The notes beneath the pieces were generated by a model. That model made no database searches. It saw only the letters and a program-made list of their open reading frames with translations, and was not told where the DNA came from. A stretch of 64,000 nucleotides of DNA from Cercospora beticola (taxonomy: Eukaryota > Ascomycota > Dothideomycetes > Mycosphaerellales > Mycosphaerellaceae), in contig NC_088941.1 in the NCBI RefSeq assembly GCF_033473495.1, positions 124,001 to 188,000 of the forward strand, written 5' to 3'. Position 1 is the first letter of the stretch. Each line of letters begins with the position of its first letter. The translations under genes and the position numbers were made by a program. Shown here one piece after another: positions 1 through 12,923 of the stretch.

Positions 1-750
1 CGGCCGGCTCATACAATGCACGAATCGTGTCGGGGAGGTCGTTGTACATGCGGACCCGAGTCCAGGATGTCGGAGAGCCGTACCGAAATACTGTTGGTCT
101 CGAACAAAGTTCATCGAAGGGCCAGCTCACACCACTCGTGATTTTCATGGCATAAGAGCGTATCTTGCACTTCACTCATACCTCGAATTCCCCCACTTCT
201 CCTTCTCCTCCGCATACGCCTCCTCAATCTCCTTCCCCAACCCCTCCAATGTCCCCACCGTCTCACTCCCAGCACTCTCCAGAAGCCCCATCTTTCCCAA
301 TCCATACGCCATTGCACTCCCCTTCCACCTCTTCTCATACTCCAGCCTCGTCACCCTCTTCTCCACCTCTACAAACCGGATGGTATGCAAGATCCACATC
401 CCGTACTGCAACTCTTCCCTGTACGCGAAATCTTTCTCACGATTACGAAGCACTTTGGCACGGCGGAGAATTCCAGAACCGGGGATTTCGATTTGGAGGA
501 TTTCGTTGCGAAGTGCGTGGATGGGGCCAAAGGTGTGCTCGTTGCGTTTGAGAATCATGGCGTCGAGGGGAATGCTGCCGCGGATGAGAGCCCCGCGGAC
601 GAAGGTGTATTCGAGGGACTTGTCGCGAACATAGGTCGGCGTTGCTTTGATTTCTGTGGAGACTGTGTGGGAGATGCTAATGAGGGAGGGCGAGAGGAGG
701 AGGGCTATGGCAGCAGTGAGGAGGATGAGGAGGGTAAGTCTTGAGGGCAT
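1..750 (-). CDS. Membrane-anchored hypothetical protein, partial (3' end beyond window)
   Basis: I do not recognise this family. Exon 1 is complement(182..750). It begins MPSRLTLLILL with one hydrophobic segment (about residues 4-28) that should act as a signal anchor. The rest is a charged soluble part containing a YREELQYGMWILHTIRFVE stretch. Without splicing the frame stops at 172. A GTATGA donor at 181/180 and an AG acceptor at 100/99 (83-bp intron) restore a frame that stays open to base 1 and reads RPTVFRYGSPTSWTRV and so on, so the gene leaves the window on the left. The exon 2 call (1..98) rests on frame continuity only. An ORF on the opposite strand (165-551) is a shadow of this gene. 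Confidence 0.6.
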
Positions 751-1334
751 GCTGGAAAATTGTCAAGGTGGATGATCCAGGTCTGGAGAATTGGAAGTGT
801 TGGAGCTGGAGGTAGAGAGAATCGTCATTGTGAGCTTGCGAGTTGCGACACGTGGAATGCGTCTCTTTTGGTACGTGGGCTGCTTTAGCCAAAGGTTGTT
901 GTTGGGCTTGGTGAGGAGGAGCCGAGGCATCCTTCGCGTCTGTACCAATGTTTGGGCCTTGGTGCCTGATGACTCTGGACTTCTCCTGCCCAGTTTTCAA
1001 GACACATTGTTTTCGCCCAATGTGCAACTTTCTTCGCTGTTCATCTGGATGGCCAGTGGAAGCCAATTGGAGCTCCATGAAGCAAGCCAAGAGCATCTCT
1101 GTAAATCCCAAGAACTCAAGCTGATGATCTTGGCTTTGAAGGTTCACTTCTCGTCGAGAATGGATTGGCACTGCCAGTTCTATGCGAATCGACAATCTGT
1201 CGTTGCATCCGGCTGACTTTCGCGTACTGGCATGAAAGCGGCGAGAAAGAGGTGTGTATATTCTGCCAACGGGGTATCTTGAAAGTGCTGTCGAAAAGAA
1301 ACGCTATGCTGTCGTAAGAAGTATAGAGCCTTGA
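751..1334. other. Intergenic, no gene supported
   Basis: This stretch lies between the start of the left-edge gene and the end of the GH76 gene, both on the minus strand. It should hold the promoter of the former and the 3' UTR of the latter. An open frame on the minus strand (677-1195) overlaps the neighbour's start and has a low-complexity His/Pro/Ser composition, so I do not call it. Confidence 0.5.
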
Positions 1335-2938
1335 TCATGCCCCTGATAAAAGAAAACTAGCAGACGTCAGCACAAGTTGAGTGAAAAACTTCCACCCTGA
1401 CACTTACTACGACCCTCCGAGAGTTCCTGCCAACGCGAGGAACGTCAGGATTCCCGCGCCAGCTCTGTCGCCTGTAGTAATGGGAGTCACCGGGTCTGCT
1501 GGATCCTTGTCGCCACCTTTCCATCATTGTCAGTTGAACGTTGCCAAAAGAAGGGGAAACCATGCTTACCTGTTCCCGCGTTGGGATCCCCCTGACTTGT
1601 GCCTCCTGTCTTCGCGCTCACTGGCGCCGCAACTTCGTTGATCATGAGAGCTCCAATGATCTCGAGCGCAGCCATTTGTTCTCCGACACCAGTGAGTCCA
1701 TCGTATGTCGTGTTCTGTGTCCATTGTAGACCACAAGAGTTTCCGCTCGTGCCACCGGAACACTGCTGCCCTGCTGCTACTGCACTGGCCTCGATATATG
1801 GCCGTATCTGGTCATACAGGAAAGGAGCATATTTGGTACTGATGGCCATGAAGCGTGACAAGTACGCCTTGAACGATTGCTGATCGGTGTTGCAATTCTT
1901 AGTGGGCTCGCAGACCTCTTGCATGATCATGTTGTTCGTGCCAGTGAAATAGTTGCGCGCGGTAGCATTCCAAAGATTCTGCGTTCGGGTCTTCCATTCG
2001 TCGGCGCTGACTGATGACGCAGATGCATCCGCCTCGGTGCTGTTCCACATCACAGACGCCCCGTAAAGCATCATGCCGGCGGTGTATGTCCAGAGTGTGT
2101 GATCCAAACCCGTGCAGTTGTCGTCAATACTCGTGCCATCATAAACGTCGAAGTTCTCTCCAATTAAGCCAACCGCGTCCATCCAATCCCAAGCCTTTTC
2201 TGCCCATTCGAAGTAGGTGTTGTTGCCGGTGTATGCCCCAAGTCGTGCCGCAAGATTGAATAGGCCTCCGTTGGAAGCAGTATTCTTGTAATCGTATCCG
2301 TTGTTCCACGTGAAGATCTGCCATCTCAGACCTCCAGCACAGTCTGCAGAGTCCCATCGAGCTGCCTGAGAATTGAAAACGCCTTGTGCCAATCCTAGCC
2401 AGCCCGTTTCGCCATCGGGTGGGTTCTCGAAATTCACTTCGGCTGCAGTCATCACCGCGCAGCCCCAAAAGTATTGATCGTCATTTCCCTCGGCTTTCGT
2501 TTGGTTTGGTGGCTACCATTGAGTTAGCACATCGATCGAGCTGTGCCTCCAACGATTCATCGTTACCATGTAGTTGTCATCCGGGCCCACTTGAAAGAGG
2601 AGGCCTTGTTTCGTGATGGCGTTGAACTGAGTGTCGCCCGTGTAATACCAGTAATCGATCAGAGCATTGAACATTCCACCTCTGGACAATCAAGTCAGTT
2701 ACCAGAGACAAGAACTGAAATGACGCCCTATCACTCACGTCTCCCACCAGTAGTAAGGATCCCCCAACTCTCCAGGAATTAGACCAGGTTCGGCGCCGTG
2801 ATAATAGCCAACCATTTCCGCAGCGATTGTCTTTGTGGCGCTCTTGATGCTGTCCGAGTCGCCAACAGTGACTTGGATAGCATACGCCAGTCGCGAGACG
2901 GCCAGCGCTGCCGCCACGGCTTGCAGAGCGCGACGCAT
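1335..2938 (-). CDS. DFG5: GH76 mannanase-like cell-wall protein, Dfg5/Dcw1 family
   Basis: Putative endo-alpha-1,6-mannanase or transglycosidase. In this family such proteins link GPI-mannoproteins to wall glucan at the cell surface. Five exons by splice signals: complement(join(1335..1356,1408..1495,1570..2512,2567..2681,2739..2938)), 455 aa, close to the family norm. A signal peptide (residues 1-20) is followed by [20 protein letters not shown]. The NDDQYFWG motif holds the family's Asp pair (Asp116-Asp117), and GGLRWQIF and [13 protein letters not shown] are typical GH76 blocks. The C terminus ([20 protein letters not shown] then YFLLSGA) fits a GPI-attachment signal. The last intron (1357..1407) is the least certain, because reading through it gives an immediate stop and a protein seven residues shorter. 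Intron 2 carries a good TGCTAAC branch site. DFG5 or DCW1 orthology is not resolved here. Confidence 0.88.
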
Positions 2939-4076
2939 GTTGCAATTGGTAACGATCTAAGCGAATGTTTGAAAAGGAATGTCAAGAGTCCCGGCCGCAC
3001 GTCCTTCACCTGTACCAGCCTGCACTTCAACTTCACCAGCCCGTTGCAAGAAGATTGATGGAGAAGGTTGGTGAAAGATGCTGCGAGTCTGCGACTGACC
3101 AGCCAGCGGCACAGTCAGCCGCATCCACCGTCAGGGACATCAAAACACGCTGCGGTTGACGTACGCTTGCGCGCGCGTAAGTGGAGACGAATCGTAATCG
3201 GGGGCGTCTCGAGGCCCGGGTGGCACGGCAAGCAGTGCTAAGCTTTTAGCTTAGCACACTATGAAGTGTCTTGTCCCACTCACGGGCCCACTGGAATCCT
3301 GAGGAGCGTGAGGCCGAAGTGCGCGCGAGACCAGTCGATGTGTTTGCTTCGTTGCTGTGCCCACATTTCGCGGCTAAGAATAGCCCCGTCGTGTGGCTGC
3401 TGGCCTGCTGCTGCTGTGGAATGGGCGGCGCCGAATTCGTGCACCGGAGATGATGTGCTGCATCGTCACGGCCAGCTCCAGTACGCGACTCTCTCCAGCT
3501 TCTCCGCGTCTTCTGCTTTCGTTTCCGCAGCGGTGGTTGGAGATGCTGACGCACGGAAGCTAGACTTTCGTCCCACAAGCTGAAGGCAGTCGAGGCAGTG
3601 GTGAGGAGAGCGCACCGCGATCCCTTCGCTTGCCGGCAGTGCGGAGATTGAGACATTGGCATCGATCCTCGTCGCAAAGCTCTCGACAATCTCTGCCCAG
3701 TCGTCCAGATTTCGCCTTTCTCCTCATGGCCTGGCTGGAGTGAGGCTGCCATTGGGATTTGGGACGCGTCCGCAAGGTTCCGCGCGTGGCTCAAACAGAA
3801 CCGCTGAGCGCCGTGCTGGCCGCAGATCACGCCCGATGTGCTCTTGTGTAACTGAGGCACACGCCAGCGACATGTCCTCCGCTTGCCGCCATATGTCGAG
3901 ATGTGTTGTCGTGAAGATGACATTGACAAGACCAAGAACGCAGAAGCCTTCGCCGAGACATCGCAGCTGCTAACGACTTGAAACACGCCTCGACACGAGG
4001 ACCACGTCGTCGCGTCATCTAAGCTTTCCACGCTTATCAGATCATCCAACTTCACCTTCAAACAATTAATGCAAAA
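2939..4076. other. Divergent intergenic region
   Basis: About 1.1 kb separates the GH76 gene (minus) from the transporter (plus) and should carry both promoters. A 271-codon open frame on the minus strand (3246-4061) has scrambled composition, no domain and no start context, so I take it as chance. No repeat or RNA gene seen. Confidence 0.5.
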
Positions 4077-5697
4077 ATGTCCGACTCAAACGAAGAGCCA
4101 AGACGTTCAAATGATAGAGACTTCAACGAACCTGGCTACACAGATTCCAGCCCCCTCATCGGACATCATGCCGGCGAGGAAGATGAAGCACAAGACAAGA
4201 AATCCGAACCTCTATCCATTCTCACCTTGATTGCCTTGACATGTGTCAATGGCGGACTACAAGTTTTTTTCTCGACCACCATGGCCAACCTCGCTGTTCG
4301 TCTTTCCGTCTCTTCCGATCGCCAGATGCTGACAGGCGAACCAGCCCTACCTCCAACGCCTCTCCCTTTCCAAATCCGCCAGCGCAGCCATAACCATCTC
4401 TCTTCCACTCTCCGGCTCCTTCGTTGGCCCGCTTTCTGGTGCCATCTCCGACCGCCTCCGAACACGCTTCGGTCGTCGAAGACCGATGATGTTCATCGCC
4501 ATGCTCTTCAGCATCGCCTTCCTCAGCCTCCTAGCCTGGACTGAAAACCTCGTCCCTGAATCCAATCTGTCTGGACGTAAAGCTGCTGCAGTCTTGTTCA
4601 CCATCCTTCTCAGCATCGCTGTGCAGCCTGTACAAGCGGGCGTGAGGGCTCTCATGGTCGATGTTGCACCCGCCGCGGAACAGAGTCGAGCGAGTGCGTA
4701 CGCGAGTAGGATTCAAGGCGCCATGTCAATTTTTGGTTTCTTTGCTTCCTCATTGACGTTGAATTCTTTGCCAGGGTTGGGAAGGTTCACGCAGTTTCAG
4801 TGTTTGGCCTTGCTGAACTTTCTGACTTTAGGTGGGACGGTGCTGTTGACTTGTCTCTTCATCCAAGAGAGGGACAGTAGGAGGTTGAGCTTGGATGATG
4901 AAGAGGGAAAGGGTATTGGAGAGTTCTTCGGGAGGCTATGGAGGACCGTGAAGGAGTTGCCGCCCACGATTGGACAAGCGTGTAAAGTGCAGATTGCGAG
5001 TTGGACGGCGTGGTTCCCGTTCTTGTATTACAATACCACGTACATTGGCGAGCTGGGTGAGTTCTCAAGATGCTACATGAAGGGTTGGTGTGCTGATTGA
5101 TACATCGCAGTCGACGTCGCAGAACAGACCGAAGGCGATCAACTTGCTCAAGCAGGCTCAGTGGCGAGCCTCTGTTTTGCAGCAGTAGGCTTCTTCTTCG
5201 TGCTGGTGCTCCCAGTCGTCCTACCGTACATCAGCAGATATTTCCACGGAAATCGCCAGACCGATCATCACGACGCTGAGTCTAAGCCTCGCGACCTGGT
5301 CTGGCTCTGGCTCTTAACGCAACCAGTCCTCGGCTTACTGCTTGTCCTCACCCTCGCAGCAGCATATCAGTGGCAAGGCACAGTTCTGATCGCGGTAGCA
5401 GGTCTTCCTTGGGCGGTGACGCAGTGGGTTCCATGGGCTGTCATTGGTTACGAGACTTCCAGGTTGGGACTTACCGGTTCACGAGGAGGAGATGAATCGG
5501 GTGATAGCCAGTCTGGCGCTATCCTTGGTGTACACAACATGGCGATTTCGCTTCCACAAGTCTTGGCCGGTGCGATAGCCAGTGCCATGTACAAGATTGC
5601 TGAGTCCGCGGGTAGTCAGGTGCCCACTGCTTGGGTGTTGGCGTCAGGTGGTCTTGCGGCTTTCGTGGCGTCGTTTCTTTGCAGGAAAATGCTGTGA
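4077..5697 (+). CDS. GPH/sucrose-type sugar transporter (MFS superfamily)
   Basis: Plasma- or vacuolar-membrane proton-sugar symporter of the glycoside-pentoside-hexuronide/SUT type; the substrate cannot be read from sequence. Exons join(4077..4295,4336..5056,5111..5697) give 508 aa, the usual length, with about 12 hydrophobic helices. The cytoplasmic N terminus is acidic. Exon 2 opens ANQPYLQRLSLSKSASAAI and contains the SUT-like block GPLSGAISDRLRTRFGRRRP (helix 2 end and loop 2-3, with the charged RFGRRR motif). Intron 1 is only 40 bp with a GTTCGT donor, but it is needed to join the frame. Intron 2 has a strong GTGAGT donor and joins GEL to VDVAEQTEGD. The C terminus ends FLCRKML. Homology to the fungal sucrose/maltose permease group is clear by motif, but direction and substrate are inference. 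Confidence 0.85.
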
Positions 5698-5939
5698 TGG
5701 TGTGACTAGATTGACGGATTTAGATTGTATCTGGCGAGATTATAACTTCATCGTTGCATGCTACGGCACTTGGAGAACAGAATGGATGTGAATCGACCGT
5801 AATTCGTGCAGGCTATCTAGTGAGATGCTGCTAAAGCGTGCAGTCCCGCGCTGTGTTCGCGGCCACTATTGCGCCGTCGTGGAGTCTCCAATCTTGGTGT
5901 GTTGACGAACGTGACGGAGTCTAGTCAACAGCAAGCTAC

Positions 5940-6529
5940 TCAGGCCATTCCTCCCTTGTGACCCGCCTCCTTGGCTGCCTCGGAGCCCTTGGTGAAGGTA
6001 CCGTCTGGGTTGCGGCCTGGCAAAGCGCCGCCTTCAGTTTGGTCTGCACCCTCGCCCGTCTTGCCTGCAGCATGGAGCCCACCGAGGTGTCCAGCCTCTT
6101 TGGCAGCTTCACTGCCCTTGGTGAACGTGCCGTCGGAGTTGCGGCCCGATGGGTGAGAGTCGGCGGTGGTCTCAGTCTATAATTCGTCAGTGGAAGCATG
6201 CAGCACAGATACGAATCAAATGCGTACCTTCTCTCCGTCGTTCTGATGAGAGTGCAAGCCACCGAGGTGACCGGCTTCCTTTGCAGCCTCACTGCCCTTG
6301 GTGAAGGTGCCGTCTGGGTTGCGACCGGGGAGATGATCGTCCTTGAGATCGTGTCAGCTCGATACAATGTGGCTGACGGCAGCGCCATGGGAGTTCGCAA
6401 CAGTACCTTGGAGCTGGAGTCGCCGTTCGTGGAATGTCCGCCATGAGAGGCCTTGCCGCCCATCGAGGCGATGGCCTTGACCTCCTCAGTTGGGCGGTTG
6501 GCGAAGTTGGCTGGGTTGGTGGAGGCCAT
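5940..6529 (-). CDS. KGG-repeat, conidiation-specific protein 10-like
   Basis: Small hydrophilic protein of the con-10/KGG (stress-induced) type, thought to be expressed in conidiation and desiccation or starvation stress. Exons complement(join(5940..6176,6228..6341,6407..6529)) give 157 aa. The N terminus is MASTNPANFANRPTEEVKAI followed by GGKASHGG. Then come three copies of a module with consensus GRNPDGTFTKGSEAAKEAGH and a Gly-Gly end: one in exon 2, two in exon 3. Each module is one amphipathic stretch ending in AGHLGG or AGHKGG. Classical con-10 is about 86 aa with one or two motifs, so this is an expanded member. The introns are 51 and 65 bp and occur at module borders, suggesting growth by module duplication. 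No signal peptide. Confidence 0.85.
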
Positions 6530-7938
6530 TTTATGAGATTTGTGCAGAGTCGTGGTTGGGGATGTGGTATGAGTATGACTTCGGTTGGAAAGCTGTTTGA
6601 TCGCGTTGTGTTGGTCGAACATGCGAGGTTGTGATATCTTTGTACTTCACTTGCTGCCAAGACCTGCCGCTGCCTGGCGTGGCAAACAGGGAAGTGGCAG
6701 CTTGACTGACGCGAGATCAACGCGAAAACCTGCTGTGGAACCGCTGCTCGCTCTTCATTGAATCTTTCGTGCGTGTGGCCTGATGTAACTCCACCAATAT
6801 GTGTGCTTCCACCTATGGCTGTTGTTCCTGCTGAAGCGGTTTGCTTCGGAGCGCTGCTGACCGGTCTTCTACATGGACTTCACATTGGTTCCAGAGATGC
6901 TGACACCGCTCAATCATGGCACAGTGCAGCCTGAGTGCAGCCTGCCGCGGACCATCCTGCATTGATTGTCTCCGATCAAGTTGCCCGCTTTGCACGGTCG
7001 TGTTTCCCTCCTGCAAAGCAAGTGGCATGGCAACGTGCAGCTGATCACGTAGTCACCGTCTCTGAAGCGTCTGTTTCATATCTCGGAGCTTTCGACGCAT
7101 GGCGGCATTGCACAAACCAAGACATACGGCCTGTGGTTCTCTGGGACATGCTGCCAGGCGACTTCGAGTCCTGTGTCACATAGCGCTTCGACGATTGCGA
7201 TCTGACCGCTCGTCAGCAGTTCAAGGTGCATTCCTTACAGCGGAAGTCGGCAGCACAGGGCAGGTCATATCGTTGAGCCGAAGGAAATGTCATGTGGCCA
7301 AACTCAGTGGAATCAAGCCATTGAGGAGTTCCGTGAAGTCCAACTCGACTGATTCAACGGTGGTCAGTTGTTGGGCAGAACCGCCACGTGGCGAAGACCC
7401 CGCGAGCCAGGCGGCATATGTTGGGCGGCGCTGCTTGGACTTGATATTCTCAGAATCTACGTGCGAGGCCGAGTCGACGTCGCGGAGCGGGTGTTCACAC
7501 AAAAGGCGTGAGTCGCGTGGCGAGGGTTGAGATTGAAGTTCTCCGGAATGGTTTCAGGCTTCACTTTACGCGCCAGCAGGCCGGGTCTCAGATATTGTGT
7601 GCCGACGTCGCAAAGAGACGAGGCGTGGTCGGGACAAGTTGTCTTCAAATCTGTACTGCATTGAAGGAGGGAAAGAATGGGACTGGAAGCGGACGGCAAT
7701 TGACATTCACTACGGCATACCATAGTGAAGAAGTGCACGCGCCACGCAGATGACAAGACAGCTTGTGATCGATGTCACTCTCCAAGACATCTATGTAATG
7801 CATCTCTTGGTGCCTAGGTGCCACTGACACCTTCACCCACCAACCTGCGACCGACGCACCATCCCCAACGCTCCCTAATAACCGGCTGTCATCCCATCGC
7901 CATAATCCCTTTAGCCACGCCGCGTCATTTCACAGGAC
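6530..7938. other. Divergent intergenic region, no gene seen
   Basis: About 1.4 kb between the KGG gene (minus) and the UBP2-like gene (plus). Several open frames of 60-143 codons on both strands are mutually overlapping and show no domain. It should hold both promoters. Confidence 0.5.
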
Positions 7939-10900
7939 ATGACCGCATTCGCCGGCGGTCCTGGCAAGACTGCTCCGAAGCTCGCAAACGACTTTCTACG
8001 ATTCGATCCCTTGCACTGCGACCGCAATGCGAATTACCTCGCGGATTTCACACCTCCCGTCGGCGAGGGCAAGCAACTTGCTCCGAAGATAGGCAGCTGC
8101 CAACATGAATACTCAACAAAGCACGCCCAAAGCATTCCGCCGCCGCTCGATCTGCGTGCGGATGGAGGCACACAGTACAAGCTTGCAGTGTGCTGCAAGA
8201 AGTGTAGGATACATGCGGACATCCGCATCAGCTACGCTTTTGCGGTGAACTCATGCCCAAATTCTCAGGACCCGCTGCATCACTTCGTGCGACGGCGTGA
8301 GTTCGATGTGGCTATACCAGACCGAATAGAATACGCATGGCAGTGCTCCTCAGAGGGATGCCGCGCCGATCTCAGAATCAGCTTCAGGACAGCGAAGATA
8401 CAACCAACAGAACGGACTATGCTGGTGGATACGGATCGACTGAAGAAGGCGTATGAGGCGATGGTGCGAGAAGAGCCAGACAGGGAGGGCATACGTCAGG
8501 CGACGCCCGTAGAAGTGTTGCAAAGATTGAGGAGATACATCAAAGACGCTTTGAATACTGAGCACGCGCGAAGATCGTTTCCAGCAAACAACAAGCGCTT
8601 TGGGGAAGCTTTTGGCGTGTATGGCGCGGACTGCTATGAGCTGCTCACCCGGCTGGGCTTCAGATACTCGGTAGGCTATGTGCGTGTTCCCGCATTTATC
8701 TGTACTGACAACGCAAAGCAAGCACAGGGGGACCAAGAAGCAATGTGGCAGCTGCCCGATCCTCCGGTGCTGGACGATCGGTTTGCTGCGCAGGGCAACA
8801 GCCATCGCGAGCTACTTGAGGATATCGAGACCGAGCTGCACGCGCTGATTATCAAAACCGCAGCCGAGACCAACGCCGTGAACCCTGCAGCGTCAGAAGG
8901 GTGGCCACTGGCAGACCGCGATGTCGACCGAACGCTCGCTGCGCAGGGGTGTAGGTCTCTCCTCGTTGCTCTGTTTGCGCGTGTCCACGCTAATGCTATG
9001 CAGACCCGCGTTTCTCATCCTTGCGGCGGCAGGTGGCATCGCCGGAGGAGCTTCCGTTTGTCACTCCTGCCTTCTGACATCCGTGCCTGCAGCTAACATC
9101 AACGTTGCAGATACTTTGCATCACTCGGTATCCAACCCGACTCTGCGGACTCCATCGTGACATGGGCTGTCGACAAGCAGTTCACTACTGACCCACAACG
9201 ACAATCGTATTACTTTGAGTGCTTACAGATCATTGCGGAGGCTCGCAAGACGGAGGACCTGCAAACAACGCTCGCGCTCGTGGAGTCCCGCGGCCTGATA
9301 AGCCGAAGAGACATTACAGCCGCCTATCGATACCTGGACATTTCGCAAACCGACGCGCAGACAGCAGACGACGAGAGGATACTGAACTTGTTCTACGTGA
9401 GGACTTCCGATTCAGGACCTGAAGCCAAAGAGGAAGCGAGACGCGCACTTAGAAAGATAGGACTCGTACGACAGAGCCAACGCCTGATTCGGGCCGCCGA
9501 GCAGACGATCGAGACGTACGAAGAGGCCCTGGACTGGCTTGGAAACGGCGCCAATCGCCAGACCGCGGACGATTGGCTGATATCCTTCGCTGGCACAAAG
9601 CGTGAAGAGAACGAGGAACTGACGCGCAAAGCCATTTCGGTGATTGCGCACGAACGGAAAAGTGACGCTCTCAACCAGTGGTTGTTGACGGGTCAAGCAG
9701 ACGGCTACCAAATGGACAAGGAAGAGGCATTGCGCCAGCTCGGCATCACCGAATCATGGGCCACCATTGACAAATCGATATTATCGATGCAATTTGACGT
9801 GGCGCGTATGGACCGGCCAGGCGAGCAGACGGAAAAGGCGATCGCTGCACTTGAGAAGGCCATAGCCTCCGAGCAGACTTCGCGGTCCGCTGAGACTTGG
9901 CCAGTTGGGCTCACCAGTCATGGCAACACTTGCTATCTGAACTCCCTTCTGCAATACTACTTCAGCATCAAGCCTCTTCGCGAGATCGTGCTGAAGTACG
10001 ATCAATACAAACTGGACACGGAGCACCACACCAGCAAGGATGAGCGGGTAGGCCATCGGAAGATTTCCCTCGAAGAGGTCAAAGGTGGTCAGCGATTTGC
10101 GCGTGACTTGAAACAGCTCTTCGATCGCATGATCAAGAGCCCGAGCGAGCATGTCCGGCCTGAAGACGATCTTGTGTGCCGTGCTTTTCTCGAAATGAAG
10201 GACTATGCTCTGTTGTCTTCGGCAGTGCAGGAGCTGCGGGCTGAGCACGCTGAGAAAGCGAATGGCGTCGTGGACAACGAGAACGAGAACGAAGTGAAGG
10301 GGGATGACAACGAGCCAGCTCCGATTTCGTCGTTCAACAGAGTCGCGTCCGATGCTAGCAGCGTGACACTGCGAGGCGAAGAAGATGTCCCAATGCAGAA
10401 TGGAGAGCTGCTGCCCCCAACGCCACTCAAATCGCCACCCAAGGACGACTCCGCAGCAGCACCTCCACTCCCACCGCGGCGCTTTTCGACCACGCGCGAA
10501 CACGCACTTGAGAAGGCACAGGAGAAGGCGAAAGCGCAGCAGGACGTTACCGAAGTGCACGACGATGTTTTGTTCAAGTTGAGAGCAGGCATGACACCAC
10601 GAGGCGCAGATGAGACTGGCGAACAGGAAGATGATCTGCACCGGTTGTTCAAGTACAGCATGATTGAGACCTCAGTCAAGGACGGAATCGATGGGAAGAA
10701 GAAACCATTGCTGGACATGGCGATTACCATTCCGCCTCCATCTGGAGCAACTGACATTTACAGTGTGCTGGACCAATTCTTCGACCTGCAAAGCGTCGGC
10801 GAGACAACCGAGGCTGGCAACACGGAAGCCTACAAGTCATTGGAGGTGCTCCCACCTTTACTGCAGATCAATATCACACGCATCGATTACAACAAAGAAC

Positions 10901-11763
10901 GAGGAGCTTTCAAATCTGAGGCATGTGTGAAGCTCGAAGATGAGCTCTACCTTGATCGATATATTGATACTTCGCACCCTGATGTGCTGCCGAGGCGCAA
11001 AGCTTGTTGGTCCTGGCGTCAGAAGTTGCACGCGCTGCGAAAAGAGAAGAAGGCCATCGACGATGCTCCACAAGTTGTCAACAAACCGAATGATCTCAGC
11101 GGGCCACTCGTGATGAGCGAGGCCGGTGAATATCTGCACGACATGCCTAAAGTCAATGCCGAACTCGAATCGCTTGGTATGAACGGCGTCGAGGTTCCGG
11201 AAAGCTTGCCCATAGCTGTCATGTCGGAGACACAAGACCAATTGGCTCGACTTCTGCAGCTGGAGAGTGAGATCGCCGAGATCGAGCCACGTCTCAAGGA
11301 TCAGTTCAGCGAGTTCAAAAAGATCAAGTATCGTCTTGCTGCTGTCTTTTTCCACCGAGGCAGCTATGGACATGGACATTACTGGATCTACATTCATGAC
11401 TTCGAGAATGACGTCTGGCGAATGTACAATGACGAGCGCGTGGATGAGTTCAAGAATGTCAACGAAATCCTCGAGGCGAATACCTGGAACCATGGCACTC
11501 CAACTTTTGCTGTGTACGTTAAGGACGACCACAAGACTGAGATTGTGCAGCCCGTGTGTCGAGCTCCGGAACCTGTGCCGGAAGCGGATCCTCAGGCGGT
11601 CCCTGATATCGACGTCCAGATGTATGACGGCGGAAATCAGCCTGAGGGCACGATGAATCCACGAGACATGATGGTCCGTCGGGACTCAGCCAGTGGTCTC
11701 GATAGGAAAGAGAGCAGTGGAGAGTGGGACCCAGCACGAGTTGTAAACAATCATCAGTGGTAG
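7939..11763 (+). CDS. UBP2: Ubiquitin C-terminal hydrolase, Ubp2-like
   Basis: Cysteine protease that removes ubiquitin. Yeast Ubp2 trims K63 chains with the Rsp5/Rup1 complex. Exons join(7939..8948,9111..11763) give 1220 aa, close to yeast Ubp2. The 162-bp intron uses GTGTAG and ends CTAACATCAACGTTGCAG. The N-terminal third has two Cys pairs (CCKKC and CSSEGC) that could bind zinc, followed by a helical region. The USP core starts with the Cys box GLTSHGNTCYLNSLLQYYF (catalytic Cys611, codon at 9931). The His box is GSYGHGHYWIYIHDF (His1093). Between them lies an insertion of low-complexity, acidic and Pro-rich sequence (about residues 715-830) and a helical segment, as in USP25/28/Ubp2 proteins. 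The last 80 residues are probably disordered. A shadow ORF of 286 codons runs antisense at 9781-10641. Confidence 0.92.
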
Positions 11764-12923
11764 AGCTTTACTCTTGCTGACATGGATTTTGCCCTAGATG
11801 CCAGCATCTCCAGAGCTTACCTTCTATTACAAATACGATGGGCAAAAAGATCACGACACGTTTATGCTACCTCCTCATCACAAGATGTTTGCTGCGCGCG
11901 ATGGAGGATTAGAAGTCAATCATGGAGTTTCGCATGAGGAAGACGAGAAGATGGCTTTCTAAGGCATTAACACGGGACGAAAACGAATCGCATTGCATGC
12001 ATGATGAGCACACTGTACAGTATTATCATTGACTGTATGATACCCCTTAGCGAGCGAGAGATGCGACATTCTATGGCATAACAGACAAAAAAGAAGATAC
12101 AAGCTTTCTTGTGCCTTTGTCGTTCCTCTTCGGCATGCTCTGCGCTTGAGCCTCATTCGACCAAGTTATGCACCTGCTCCGAACGAGCGTTCGCTCCGGG
12201 CTTGGCGAAGGATTTGGCTTCACTAGGCTTACTTTCTTGCAGCTGCATGTGGCTTGTAGCCCTTGATGAAGGCTGAAGCTAAGCTCGCCACGTGCGTCGG
12301 GTTGTCATTTCCTTTGTCAATTCGAAGCGAGTGCGAAGGAGAGGAGGGTAGAGCAAGCGAGGGGCGTGATGAAGGGCTGTTCGACTGGTGGTTCGTTGAT
12401 GCATTGTTACGCGGCTTTGACGAGACTTTTTCAAGTACTAGGAGACATTTCTCCTCGTGTCATTGGAGCGTATTGCGTGGTGAACGTACTGATGACAAAA
12501 GAAAAGCTGCAACTGGTGTGATGTGTGATGAGACGGGCAAGTTCCCGCTTGTGACAATCCTGCTGTACTTTGAAGATTAGCGTGCTCGGCAGCATTATTT
12601 GCGGCTGTGGGCTAGTACCTGTTAAATGTACTGTGTATCTTGAGGAAGTTGCCGGACGAGACGTGTGCTGTGCTGCGTTGCGGCTGCTTCTGCTACGTAC
12701 GCGACTTCCTTTCTGTGATGCGGAGGATGGGTCTGTGACGGCGAGGGCTTTCGACTGCATGACCGGATACGCGTGAGGACTCGGCAGTTGACGATTTCGA
12801 CGACAAGGTCCTCCCTCTGCCAGCATTGGCGGGTGCTGGAGGTCGGTCATCTGCGAGAGTCTGGCCTGACCTCGAGTTGAAGTTCTGCTGAAAGACGGAG
12901 GGCGCCTCCATGTCAGGTCAAAG
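11764..12923. other. Intergenic region, no gene supported
   Basis: About 1.16 kb between the UBP2-like stop and the CAP10-like start, both on plus. A 207-codon minus frame (12431-13054) overlaps the start of the CAP10-like gene and is Ser/Arg/Thr-rich without a domain. Nothing else supported. Confidence 0.5.

Noticed and set aside
3246..4061. 271-codon open frame on minus
   Set aside because: No domain, random-looking composition; lies in a divergent promoter region.
9781..10641. 286-codon minus frame
   Set aside because: Antisense shadow of the UBP2-like gene.
10858..11532. 224-codon minus frame
   Set aside because: Antisense shadow of the UBP2-like catalytic domain.
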